DNA of 64,000 nucleotides from Astropecten irregularis (Eukaryota > Echinodermata > Asteroidea > Paxillosida > Astropectinidae). Each line of letters opens with the position of its first letter. The stretch's first letter is position 1. The stretch is from positions 13,826,001 to 13,890,000 of the forward strand of contig OZ020244.1 in assembly GCA_963971285.1 (NCBI GenBank), in the 5' to 3' direction. This document shows, in pieces, positions 1-10,562 of the stretch. The translations under genes and the position numbers were made by a program. The notes beneath the pieces are model-generated. The model was given only the letters and a program-made list of their open reading frames with translations. It did no database searches and was not told the DNA's origin.

Positions 1-603
1 TAACACGAGGAGGCTGACACTCGTCTACTTCTACATGTCGCAGATGCTGTGCGGAAGGGGTGTAAAAAGGTAACCATACGTACCGTTGATAATGATGTGG
101 TGGTACTGGCTGTGGCATCATTCACCTTGGTGTTGGGTCAAGCTTTCTGTACATAGCTGTCCACGAAATGGTTGCTACACTCTCCCAGTCTTTCACGCCT
201 TCACTGGGTGTGACACTGTATCCGCATTCGCTGGCAGAGGAAAGAAGACTGCCTGGGAAATGATGCTTTCAGCGAACTCATATGCATGCCAAGTGAGGTC
301 AGTGTAATTAAAGGATCAGTGTTATTTCTAGAGCGATTCGTGGTGCTGATGTGACCGAACCAGTGAGAGCATGGAAGTGAATGATGCGAGGAAACAGCTC
401 TTCACACAGAAGCCTAGAACTCTAGAGAACTATCCTCCAACCCAGGCAGCACTCTAACAGCACATCAAGCGGACTTGCTACCAGGCCAACTGTTTGAACC
501 AGGCACACTGTCCAATGATCCAGATATGTCAGAGCAATCTGACTTGGGCTGCACAAAGGAAACAACTGGGTGGCAGCCTCTTCGGACCACTCTCCCTGAG
601 GCA
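1..603 (+). pseudogene. TGCDT-motif invertebrate gene remnant, 5' part
   Basis: Three frames must be joined to read this relic. Bases 7 to about 171 encode HEEADTRLLLH followed by an IRTVDNDVVVLA stretch. The frame then shifts to LPVFHAFTGCDTVSAF and GRGKKTAW (about 181-263). Further on come NDARKQLFTQKPRTLENYPP, a QHIKRTCYQ segment with a stop codon before it, and finally W-Q-P-L-R-TTLPEA at about 570-600. I recognise this order of motifs from a large uncharacterised family in marine invertebrate genomes; its N-terminal part looks PIN/FEN nuclease-like, but no function is established. The reading resumes at 5266 beyond the DIRS insertion. Frameshifts and stops make it a dead copy. The start of the gene lies to the left of the window. 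Confidence 0.7.
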
Positions 604-842
604 TTTATTAAATAAAACGAGACTTACTTGGAAGTTGAAGTTTGTGGGTACGTGGGTATACGTTGCGCATGCGCTAAGTCAGACTTCAACAAAGTCCATG
701 GGTCAGGTTCAACACATGAAGAATTTGTTGATTACATAAAAAATGGAACAAGATTGTGACCACATCCTTTGTCTACAGGGAGGGATGGTGGGCACGTAAT
801 TCCTTATATCTACTCCAGACAGCGGTGTAGAACTACAATCTA

Positions 843-918
843 ACTTTAACTTCCAAGTAAGTCTCGTTTAATTTATTAATTCTACACCGCCCTCTGGAGG
901 GCGATACGGAATTACATG
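843..918. other. DIRS internal complementary region
   Basis: Bases 881-918 are the reverse complement of the element's right terminus (5228-5265; shared core CCGCCCTCTGGAGGGCG). Bases 843-880 are the reverse complement of its left terminus (603-640; shared core CGAGACTTACTTGGAAGTT). Known DIRS elements carry such a bipartite block and are thought to use it as a template for circular DNA intermediates. A degenerate copy of the right terminus in direct orientation also occurs at 797-835. Confidence 0.75.
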
Positions 919-1146
919 GTATTTCAAAGCTAATTAATCTGGGCCATGGACCCAAATATACATACATCACACAACTGTCAAAGTTTAGTTCCAAGAAAAC
1001 TTGTAATATTAACTTTGCTGATCAAAACAGATAGCTCCAAAGAACAATGACCACAACTTTGACATTAACAATGTCAGAAATAACAAATCAGGTTTAACTG
1101 AGGAAACAACAGTTTGTGCCGTCCTTTCTGTGTCTAGCAAATACAA

Positions 1147-2314
1147 CTATTGATGAAGGATGCCCCCTGCCATGCTGGTAGCAGGTTTAATTTTCTTATT
1201 GTAGTACTTAGAAAACGTGAAAGTATTGCTCCAACCTGCTGTGTTCAAGATGTCATCCAGGGAAACTCCACTTTTCATAGCTTTGGATGATGCTGCTGAT
1301 CGCACACTGTGTGCTTTATACTGAGCAGTATTTATGCCTGCTTTTGCCAACATGGTCTTAACCCAGTGTCCTATAGTGGACGATGTCACTCTTTTGTGTG
1401 GGGACACATAACTAATTAACAGGCTTGTGTCCTCTTGACGTACAGGCTTTGTTCTCTTAATGTATTCTGTTAAGACTGTATAGACAGAGAGTCCCCTATC
1501 AACTGGGTATTAAAGCTCTAAGCTCAAGAAGTGGTGGAGCATAGCCTGGTCTACTTTGTTTTTAATCGGCATTGCCAATAGTAAAGCAAAATTTAGACTT
1601 GCTGCAGTGCATATTTGTGAGGTCAAGGAATGTTACAGTGTGTGATCTTGCTTCTAACAGTTAAGCCACCAGAGTAACTGTTTTAGAGTAAGGTCTTTGA
1701 GAGATGAATATTTTACTGGAGACATACATCGAAGTTTAGCGAGTAGGTCAGTGACATTCCAAGTGTCTTTGTATCTAGGTACAGGATGCCTCAAATTATA
1801 CACAATTCTTCGAAAACGTATCACCCAAGGGTGGGAACCAATAGAACAGGGACCTTTCAAAATTATGATCTGAGATAGGGCACTTTGAGCAGTATTAATT
1901 GTGGCCCTAAACTTGATCAAATAGAAAGGTGAGAAAATACAATACTTCGTCAACAGAAGGCTTGACACAATCAACTTTCCATTCAGTGCCAAAACGGGAC
2001 CATTTTCTGAGGTAAACATTATTTTGTTTGTGAGTTCCTGGTTTCCAGGCACTGAGCATGAACTCTAAAGTCCGCTCTGAAATCAGAGATTGTCTGAGTG
2101 TTTTCCGGATACATGTCCTGCTATCATTATCAGTTTCTTGCGAAGGGGGTGCAACCGGTGGAAGGGCTTCAGTGTCAACAAATTGTCTTGTTGTGGAAGT
2201 GTCACAGGCTGCCTGTCCAGCAGTTTCAGGAACTGAACAAACCACGGCTGTGTTGGCCATAGTGAAACGACTATCAGTGCTGTGCCCTGATCGTGGCGTG
2301 ACTTCTGCAGACAT
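1147..2314 (-). pseudogene. DIRS tyrosine recombinase
   Basis: Three overlapping minus-strand frames must be joined. The N-terminal SAM-like core (SERTLEFMLSAWKPGTHKQ, then YLTFLFD-type helix) lies at about 2100-1907. The middle (INTAQSALSQ, IGSHPWVIRFRRIVYNLRHP, PRYKDTWNVTDLLAKL) lies at about 1925-1654. The C-terminal catalytic part (1407-1147) shows AHSVRSAASSKA, the HxxR box, and GWSNTFTFSKYYNK with the expected W and the tyrosine nucleophile. Order and motifs match DIRS-type recombinases, which integrate the circular DNA copy. Frameshifts near 1920 and a stop around 1500 show it is inactive. Confidence 0.8.
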
Positions 2315-2380
2315 TTCCCAATTAAGCTGAAAGGGGGAAATGTATAAGAGTAAGTATTTGACCAGGTGCGTGAAAATGCA

Positions 2381-2728
2381 TCAATAGATACCGCATGTGG
2401 GTCTCTGCGCCATGCGACATATCTTACACATTTTTGCATTCAAACGTGAAGCAAACAGATCAATGTCAGTACAGCCAAAAAGTTCAATCAAATTGTAAAA
2501 CACATTATCATTCAGGGACCATTCAACACGATCATTCAAATGCCTACTCTCATAATCTGCCTTAACATTGTCCACACCAGGGATGTGTGCAGCAGACACC
2601 CAGATATTATTGGTTAAGCACCAAGTCCACAAGGTTTTAGCCAAATTAATGAGGTGGGAGCATTTAACCCCCATATGATTTATGTAAGCAATTGCAGTAG
2701 TGTTATCTATATAGCAACAATTGTACAT
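2381..2728 (-). pseudogene. DIRS RNase H domain
   Basis: The frame reads DNTTAIAYINHMG, then AAHIPGVDNVKAD and SR, then EWSLND and CTDIDLFASRLNAK. These are the conserved blocks of the RNase H found between RT and recombinase in DIRS elements (the D of DNTTA and of ADYESR correspond to catalytic positions). The frame is interrupted before the RT (2728-2939) and after the FASRLNAK block. Confidence 0.75.
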
Positions 2729-2938
2729 GTTTATGGGTAAGCTTATCTATGAATGATTGGAGTGCATAATTTAATAGGCTCCCAATAACTCTAACTAATT
2801 GATGTGATTAAGCTTTTCATTTTCATTCCATCTATCTCCGGTATTTTTATTCATACATGAACAACCCCATCCTCCACATGAGGCATCTGATGAGATGGTT
2901 ACATCTGGGCTGTTTAATAAGATAGCCTTGCTTTGTGA

Positions 2939-3718
2939 TTAAACGTGGTCTATCCACCATTGTAACTCTAGCTTCATTGCAATTGTAATGGGCATAGTTC
3001 CTTCAAAATCACCTTTGTGCAGTCTAAGTGCTTCGTCTTTTTCTCTTTCAAGAGTTCGATAACGGAGTGGATTCATTTGTACTGCAGGGAAATTAGCAAC
3101 AAGGCTACCAATCACCTTCGCCACATTACGTATTGTATCCTGAGTTTTCTTTAGCATACAGGTAGTCAGTGATATTATAGTATTTGTATTATCATTGGGC
3201 AACTTGACCGTCATAGACCTTGAGTCTATTTCAAATCCCAAATGGTTGATTCTGGTTGTCGGATTCAGACCAGATTTTTCGAAATTAATTATGAATCCCA
3301 AATCTGTTAGGGTCTTTCCAACCTGTGCTATGGAGGCTGATAAGGACATTTCCGAATCCGCAACAATCAACATGTCAAAACATGTGAAACAGTCCCGAGA
3401 GATCAAACGATGTGCTAAATCAAATGTTTCCATCTTAAAATGATTGTACTCAACATAATCATTAAACTCTTTGAGATTTAAAATCATTCGGAATGATCCA
3501 TTCTTTTTAGGAACAAGAAAGATTGGTGACACAAATTCGCCCGTTTGTGATTCTGCTGTTTCCAGCACTCCAATTTCCAACAATCTGTGCACTTCATTTT
3601 TAATGGTTTGATCTTGCGCTGCATTAAATCTTGACCAGCGCACATTCCCCAATTGATCACGCAGTACGCCATGTTTAGATTCAATAGTGCATCCTGCTAC
3701 AGTTTGTAAAATTTCCAT
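2939..3718 (-). pseudogene. DIRS reverse transcriptase, internally deleted
   Basis: The open frame of 259 residues carries RT fingers and palm motifs: SPIFLVPKKNGSFRMILNLK at about residues 64-83, then a palm segment ending CFDM near residue 116. The next residues are LIVADSE, which normally follow the catalytic Y-x-DD box. About 80-100 residues, including the first half of the catalytic box, are missing at about position 3371. The C-terminal part (LTDLGFIINFEKS, NHLGFEID) is the usual RT thumb and connection in this group. The deletion makes the enzyme inactive. Confidence 0.8.
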
Positions 3719-4806
3719 TATCAGTTGAAATTTTATTCCAGTTTGGAATGAAGTCTTTCAGTTGGCCTGCCTTGAAGTTAAAGTTAACTTTCTCATGTTT
3801 ATTTAGGTCTAGGCCTGGTTCGATTATAGCTTCCCTTACCTCACCTTTGGTATAAATGGGAGTAGCAGAGCTGCGGTTCTTGTGCAACCCTCTAACTGAT
3901 GAGGCACTGCCACGGTACATGTATGATCTTTGGCTACCGCGAAAGGAGCCCCTGCTGCCGCCGCAACCAGCCCCGCGTTGACGGTAGTACATTGGGTAGC
4001 GGCCACGCACCGTGCTAGAGTAAGGCTGCGACCGTGTTCGGTATGATGTAGCTCTACTGCCATGACTGCCATGCCCATGACTCCCAGATGTGAGTTGGCT
4101 GGACACTTGGTTGACATTTCCGATGTCCTTGATTAATTTCTCAACATTCTCATGGGCAACATTTGCCGAGAAAAGATGGCCGTATTTCCAAGCGACATCT
4201 GGTTTATGAAGTTCACGACGTCGCAAACGCAAGTTGTGAAATCCGTGTCCCAACAGGGCTAAGCCATTCATGCCCAAATCCACGAGATTTTCGACGTCTG
4301 TGTCGGCCTCATTTTTTTCCCAAAGTGTCCACCATCTAGATAAGACATGAAGCAGATTTAGCAATTGCAATCTGTATGACTTGCATTCGTTTGTCAAACT
4401 TCTTGATTGAGTTTGGAAGTAAATTTTTAAATTGATCATAATCCATGCAAGAAACGAACGTTTTGTTTACAACGATGGTTCTACCGCATTCGTGGTTTTC
4501 TGTTGATTTTTGCTGAATTTCTTGGCAAATTTATCAAACTTTCCGGGGGGCACATCAGTGCTTGTTTCGCCCGCATTGTCAGTGTTTGCTGCAGTTTGCG
4601 ACGGGTCAAGGGCGATCGTCGGCCATAGCAATACACGTACTAGTATCATGGCTGACGTTATCATGGAAATGCGCATAATCCTCCGCGCCTTCGAAATCAT
4701 CATCTTCATAACCATAATCATACCATTCTTGCGCATTCCTGTGCGCTTTTAGATCATTTATTTCAGCAGAAAGTTGTTTCAACTCGTCCATAACTTTTGA
4801 CATCAT
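3681..4806 (-). pseudogene. DIRS gag-like ORF region
   Basis: Two minus-strand open stretches (4806-4467 region and 4439-3681) lie upstream of the RT. The first has a coiled, charged start (KVMDELKQLSAEINDLKAHR) and an acidic segment. The second ends in a glycine, arginine, serine and tyrosine-rich tail (for example RGSFRGSQRSYMYRGS) that looks like a nucleic-acid-binding region. Position and composition fit the gag-like ORF of DIRS elements. A further open stretch at 5058-4852 may be its degraded start. The frames do not join without a shift, so it is not functional as it stands. Confidence 0.6.
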
Positions 4807-5262
4807 GTTTCTGTCAGGAGAATATGTTGCTTTTATTGTTTAGACGGGGAATCAGCGGTTCCCGCCGTCCGAATTCTTGTCTTGGCATCTTGCAAACTTA
4901 GCTACTTTTTGTAGTAGGTTGATTCGGTGTTGTACTTCCAGTACAAGAGACGCTAACAGCAGTGCTATGAGTCGCTGCTGATGTTTAACTCGTAGTCGGA
5001 GGTTGTTCATTGGACGTCTTTTTGTCCTTTCCCGATTGAGAAATGGTGTCATCGACACCGTTTTCCTTTCGGCATTTTAATTACACCGGAACAGCCGCAA
5101 ATAAAAGGATTTTGCGCTGTATCATATAATAATGCAAGGAATGTTTTCAGCGAAAACAATTCCACGTACGATTCGCTTAGCGAGCAAATGTAATCTGGCT
5201 TAGCGCATGCGCAACATATACCCATGTAATTCCGTATCGCCCTCCAGAGGGCGGTGTAGAAC

Positions 5263-5371
5263 TTGCCATGAATTAATCCACTGTCGCTGCAAGAAGAGCT
5301 GAAGTGGATGCTGCAAGTGTGCAAAAGCTGCACTCAGGTGCACTGCACTATGCCTCTGCTCTGGTGCCTGT
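5263..5371 (+). pseudogene. TGCDT-motif gene remnant, 3' part
   Basis: Directly after the right end of the DIRS element the plus strand reads CHELIHCRCKKS, a stop, then SGCCKCAKAALRCTALCLC. This is the cysteine-rich tail (spaced C, CxC, CKC, CT.LC.C pairs) that in this family follows the W.P...TTLPEA motif, which here ends at about 603. The two halves therefore belong to one gene copy separated by the DIRS insertion. The zinc-ribbon-like cysteine spacing is visible; the function is unknown. Confidence 0.65.
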
Positions 5372-6650
5372 TGATTTTGATCATCGTATTGGAATAGCTT
5401 TGGTCTGGAAAATCACAGCGGTGGTAATTTTAACCACTGGTAATTGCCTATTTTGCTTATTTTCTTAAATTATTATTCCTAAGTTGTCAGAAAGAAGACA
5501 ATTTTTTCACGTAATTTGAACCTGACCTTGACTTAAATGCATATTTCTTGAGTTCTGACGATCTAAAAGGTATTACCAAATGAATGGGCACCCCCATTTT
5601 GGCTGAAAAATGACACCCTTAATGTTTTTCTATAGTGTTTGGTTCCCACATTAAGTGCCTTTGAACATTAGACCCCCATGGACTGGCGGCCATCTTGTTT
5701 TGACCTCTCACGGTCCCAAGGGGTCAAATCTGACTTCCCTTCACATCTGAGAATAATCAGACAGTTAAAATAGACAATATCTATATCCTATTAAATATGC
5801 TTGGCTGATAGTCATTTGTAACTGCAGTCTTGTTTATGTGCATGTGTCGTTACAGTCGGATAGATTATCCTTACTCTTATTGAGAAATTTGCACTGTGAT
5901 ATTGGAAACAAAATCTCTGCGAATAACGTCGGCATATATCTATATCCCATGAATGTACATGAACATGAAATAAAAGATCTGTGAAGAATATTTTTGAGTT
6001 GAATTTATTGTACGGAATGAAAAATCATTAAAAACAAAACTAGTCATCTGAAAATAAGCTTTGATTTCCTTTTATAAAGGTATTAAAAATTTTCTTCACA
6101 TTGCTATTATTACATATATTCACATTCAGAATAAAATATACCATTCTCATCACCTTCCCCCTCCCCGACCCTTCCCTCCCCATCCTATGTGGAACTCTCC
6201 TATGCTTTGAACGCAAAGATCTACATTCTGCTGATAGGTGACAGCACTATAAACTGCTCCAAATTCATAATAATATATGGTTACCCTTCAAATCTGAAAG
6301 GAGTGCCCAAAGATTTTCTTTCTGATTTTGGAAGCCCACTATATTAGTAATATATCCACCAAGTTTTGTTATTCATGCTCCTGTGGCAGTTGAGATATTG
6401 GAGTCTAAACCTTCCTATTCGTAACACCATGTCTTAGGGTAAGGGTAGTTCTCAGGACCATTACTCCAAAATTAGATGTTATTTTTCAAACATTTTCTGA
6501 ATTGTACTAGCCAGTATGTTAGGAAAGCTTCATGCAAAAAACAATTTCGCAGCTTTCACCATTGTTGATTCATGACAACTTGTCCAAAACCGCTTGAAAA
6601 TCCCTGAAAACTGGCGGCGAGCACCCCAAAATTCACTTTGTGGCATTTAT
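5372..6650. other. non-coding stretch, no feature recognised
   Basis: I see no convincing reading frame or repeat with clear ends. The sequence is AT-rich with a C-rich patch at about 6160-6190. The hAT element inserted at its right edge duplicates CCAAAAAC. Confidence 0.4.
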
Positions 6651-6658
6651 CCAAAAAC

Positions 6659-8066
6659 CAGTGTTGTAGTACTCGTACTCGTACTCGAGTACAACTCGAG
6701 TCCACCAAAGTACTTAGCCCGTACTCGGAAACAAAATGTACTTGGCCCGTTCTCGATCCGATGTACTTGAATTTTGGACGTACTCGACGTTAAGTACTGA
6801 TAAAAAAATATTGAATAAATTCACCTTTTCGTCGATGACAATATGACATTGCTTGAGCATATCGAAAGCACGGTATCTGGTAGCACGAAATCTATAATTA
6901 TAAAGTGTAGGAGCGCGTAGATACATGTAGTTGAGTAAGTGGTTAGCGCGGCCCGAATTGGGATGTTGGGCACAATGCCCAATATTATGGTTGGGTCAAA
7001 ATGATGCGCTATATGTACATGTACAGTCCATGGTACATTCTCAATCGGTACATAATTGTGTTAACTGCATACACTTCGTTTTTGTCGAAGAAGTACAGAT
7101 TTATGGGCAAAACTATCAAGGAAGCTAGAGCAAATATCCAGTGTCTAATTAGTCTTACAGTGCCCAATTTTGTGTTTTCTAGAAAACTTAGGAGTTTGAT
7201 CTCACCCTGAGATCCAAAGTGTTTTTGGCTTGTGATTTATATTTATATTTCTTTCCTTTTAAAAAACAACATTTTAGGCTTAGGTGATCAGACGTCCCCG
7301 ATTTCCGGGGGCAGTCCCCGATTTGACAGTGCCGTCCCCGATGAAAAATTGTCCCCGATTCGACGAAATGCCCCAGAAAATTCTAATTGTCCTACAAAAA
7401 GGAAAGAAGAACACCATTGCTGTGCTCAAGAAGATCCATTCTTTTGAGAAGTACCGTTAGGTCCTTATGCGAAGACTGAGACATGTAAGTATGTAACTCA
7501 CTCATGTCAACTGGACAAGATGTCCATAGATGCCACCATTTTGCATGTAGGGACCATCTGGATTCAATTTTTTTTTTCAAAATTATACCCCTCCGCCAGG
7601 ACACGGATCACTGTTTCCAGATCATCTCAACAAAATATGGTCACCTTATTTTAGGCAGAAAAGGTTTTACCATTATATTTCTGCCATCACCATCTTTATA
7701 CCTTGTAACTTTGATACAAAGCACAATACATTGCATTTTGACAACTTTATTAAGTCCAGAGAGAATAAAGGGCAGTTGTTTTTGTTTCTTTAAAATTTAC
7801 ATGCTGACTTTGTTGTGTAATGAAGATATTTATTAAACACGACTGCCATGAATTGCATTTGCTGGTACTGTGCATTGGTTCTGTGCATGTACTCGGCTCG
7901 GAACTCGAACTTTGGTACTCGGACTCGGCCCTGTACTCGACCTTGAATGTACTCGGACTCGATACTTAGGACTTGGACTAGGCAGTAATGTACTCGGCCC
8001 AGTACTCTGACCCTGAAGTACTCAGAGTACTCTGTACTCGGATCTGAGGACTCCACTACAACACTG
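6659..8066. mobile_element. non-autonomous hAT-type element with 8-bp target duplication
   Basis: The element begins CAGTGTTGTAGT and ends with its inverse ACTACAACACTG. It is flanked by a perfect 8-bp duplication, CCAAAAAC, at 6651-6658 and 8067-8074. An 8-bp duplication with CAGTG termini is typical of hAT elements. Both subterminal regions (6669-6800 and 7880-8050) are filled with short GTACTCG and GGACTCG words, in opposite orientation at the two ends. The interior has no recognisable transposase; at 7288-7360 it carries four copies of a GTCCCCGAT word, perhaps a nested insertion. Confidence 0.85.
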
Positions 8067-8287
8067 CCAAAAACTACTGAATATAATTGGCTCATATTCA
8101 ACATTCTTGTAGAAGTTGGTCAAGTGCACATGTCCACCAGATTTTATAGAAATCGGCCAACTTGAGGTTATCACCCTCTGCATGGTCTATCCATGCAATA
8201 GCATTTAAAATGTCTGGGACAGTAATTTCAGAATATTAAATGCACTAATTACAAGCTTTTGCAATGGGTTACATAGTTTCAACTTAC

Positions 8288-8554
8288 CAAGTGTTTACAT
8301 CGTTCCACATGATCCGCCATGTCTGCTGATGGGATGTGCTCTCCACAGTAGCAGCACTCCAATGCTGCTGCACTTGAAGACGGCCTTTGCTGAAGTAGGG
8401 GAATATCTTTTTGAATCGGACGAATATATAGGCTGCGCGAACTGAATAATTTTAATTCAAGAGCACTGCTTGGACCTGTATGGACTACTTCCAGTTGTGA
8501 TCTTGATCGGCTTTTGATTGTCATCATTTCGAAGCCCGATTCCAGCTCCTTCTT
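8288..8554 (-). CDS. exon with C2HC/UBZ-like zinc finger
   Basis: An open exon of 89 codons sits between a consensus acceptor (pyrimidine run then TTTCCAG before 8554) and a consensus donor (GTAAGT at 8287-8282), phase 0 at both ends. It encodes a basic segment (IKSRSRSQLE), a stretch LKLFSSRSLYIRPIQKDIPL, and at the C terminus CCYCGEHIPSADMADHVERC, which fits a C-x2-C ... H-x3-C zinc finger of the UBZ-like class. Such fingers occur in proteins that bind ubiquitin and in HECT-associated transposon-related genes; the latter is my guess from the IRPI..DIPL segment. No partner exon is recognised on either side, so it could be a captured or orphan exon. Confidence 0.5.
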
Positions 8555-9143
8555 CTGGAAAGTGCTTAAAAAAATGTTTTCAACAGGTTTGCAATACAGA
8601 TTATGGAAGATCGTATATTTTACCCACTTTATGATATCCCATGTTAATTTCATTAAAAATTGGGGTAATGTATTGTTTTCAAAGTTTTTTTTATTGGGTA
8701 TGGGGGGGTGGAGTGGATAGGGGAAGCTGTCTGAATTAAAATTAAGACAATTAGGGAGGGATGGTATTTTTTACATACGGACAAAAAGACAAGAGTGACC
8801 AACTTTACATATTATGTACAAACAATGACATACTAACAACCATTGTGCAGAGCGAATTTGTTGTAGGACAAACTCAATGCTGGTAACACACAGGAAAAGG
8901 TTAATTAGTACAAACAGGTTGATAACCCCAAATTATAAATAAAAAGTTATTAAAAAAGAAGAAGCTGACATTCCGGAAGATCTGTCAAATGTAACAAACA
9001 AGACTTATTTTCCTCAGTCCAAACATTGGGTTCATTTAGTTTGTTGAGAGCAGGCCAGTGTTTCTATTTCCAGCTTTCAACAGACAGAATTCTTGCATAC
9101 AATTTGACAAGATGATCAATTAAAAGAAATTCATGAATGAAAC
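8555..9143. other. non-coding stretch
   Basis: AT-rich sequence with a short G run at 8701-8710. No gene or element ends are recognised. Confidence 0.35.
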
Positions 9144-9650
9144 TTAAGAGCGGGTCCACGTAAATACTTCATATTTTTGTCCTCGGCCAATTGTTTTGTT
9201 GTTTTTTAAATGAAAGCACTATGTGAGCAAGCAACAAAAAAATATTTAAAATTTTCCCAAAAGCCCATTGCCAAAGTTGGGTTTTGTAGCTTATTTTAAA
9301 ATACAACCAAGCTAAAATTCTGTCACAAAACTACTTAAATCATTACAAAGTGTCATTCTTGCCCTTTCTGCAGATATTTTGAAAATATTTTGAATGCCAT
9401 CATTATGCTATTTTTAGAACATGCCTTAAAGCATGATTTTAGTACTTGCAAAATTTGCATTTTTACCCATTTTTTTTCTCTCAAAAAGTCAACTTGCCAG
9501 ATGTATCAGAACAGATGTAACTTTGGCAATGGGCTTTTGGAATTTTTTTTAAATATTTCGTTGTTGCTTGCTCACATAGTGCTTTCCTTAAAAAAAATGA
9601 AAATTGGCCGAGGACAAAATTATGAAGTATTTACGTGGACCCACTCTTAA
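9144..9650. mobile_element. foldback MITE with ~140-bp inverted repeats
   Basis: Bases 9144-9290 (starting TTAAGAGCGGGTCCACG) return as their reverse complement at about 9510-9650 (ending CGTGGACCCACTCTTAA). The arms match over about 140 bp and enclose about 210 bp of unrelated sequence. The outermost bases are TTAA on both sides, so the target duplication is TA or TTAA. No coding capacity is seen. Confidence 0.8.
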
Positions 9651-10562
9651 GTATCTGCTCTTGCACATAATGTGCATCCCCGTCTGCCTTAAAATCAACA
9701 GCAAACCTTTTTTAATTTGTGTAATTTATTTGCTTCATAGTGATGGACAGTTTATGGAAGATTATGCATGCACTTTACTCATAATTTTCTGTATCAGTCA
9801 GATCAAAATGTGGGGGGTTATTCCAGGACATAAATGGATTATCCAAAGTAGTTCTTTGGAATTCCATCTGGGTTTTTCCATCAACTTTCACACGAAGGAT
9901 CCTGAGCTGGGGATTTTGCAGTATTTGTGTTCTTGCATAACTTAAACATCATGTCTGAAAGAAAATCATTTGGTACTTTTTGAGATGTTGCCATCAACAT
10001 TAAATTCCATTGTCATCAAAATTAATAACATTTCTGTACAGTTGCACTTACCTAGCAACTTATCCATTTTTAATTATAACTTATTGCTGGCAAAATCCAC
10101 TTACTCCCGGGGTATTAAACTACATGTACATATGATGCTTTCAAGTTCATAAGCAACTGAAAGTACGGGTATAACAAAAAACACAAACATTTCAACTTTA
10201 GCTTTTTGTAAGGGTATCTGACAGGTGGACATCCTTCCAATATATGTTCTCCTTCAAAAGAGTTTATAAATTCACCTTGCAGAAGGTAATTTTATTTATT
10301 TTTTGAAATGTGGGTTAAATATTGGTTTTTCATTTTACAGATGAAAATAAAACTAATGCTGTTAAATCAGACTTCAAGAGGATGTAACATTTTTATACAA
10401 AGTGCCTCTTAAGTACTTTGTATAAAAATGGACATGATTGAATTGAGAAAATTGTAAAAAATAACAAAAAGAAGAGAAAATACATGTAGATCATAGTTGG
10501 TTTAAATAAGTGATTTTTATTTTAAAAAATTGAGTGACCGATTTAAATCAACTTGATTTAAA
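9651..10562. other. non-coding stretch
   Basis: AT-rich sequence without a recognised gene. A small direct or inverted pair (TACAAAGTGC and GTACTTTGTA, about 10396-10430) forms a local hairpin. Confidence 0.35.

Larger units (their letters stand above)
603..5265 (-). mobile_element. DIRS-like tyrosine-recombinase retrotransposon (degenerate)
   Basis: On the minus strand the order is gag-like region (about 4806-3681), reverse transcriptase (3718-2939), RNase H (2728-2381) and tyrosine recombinase (2314-1147), the DIRS order. The right end (5228-5265) is repeated in inverse at 881-918. The left end (603-640) is repeated in inverse at 843-880. So 843-918 is complementary to both outer ends joined together, as in the internal complementary region of DIRS elements. 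A near-palindromic segment with TTGCGCATGCGCTAAG at about 660-680 matches the inverse of about 5193-5218. No target duplication is visible, as expected for recombinase-mediated insertion. All reading frames are broken and the RT has an internal deletion. Confidence 0.85.
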
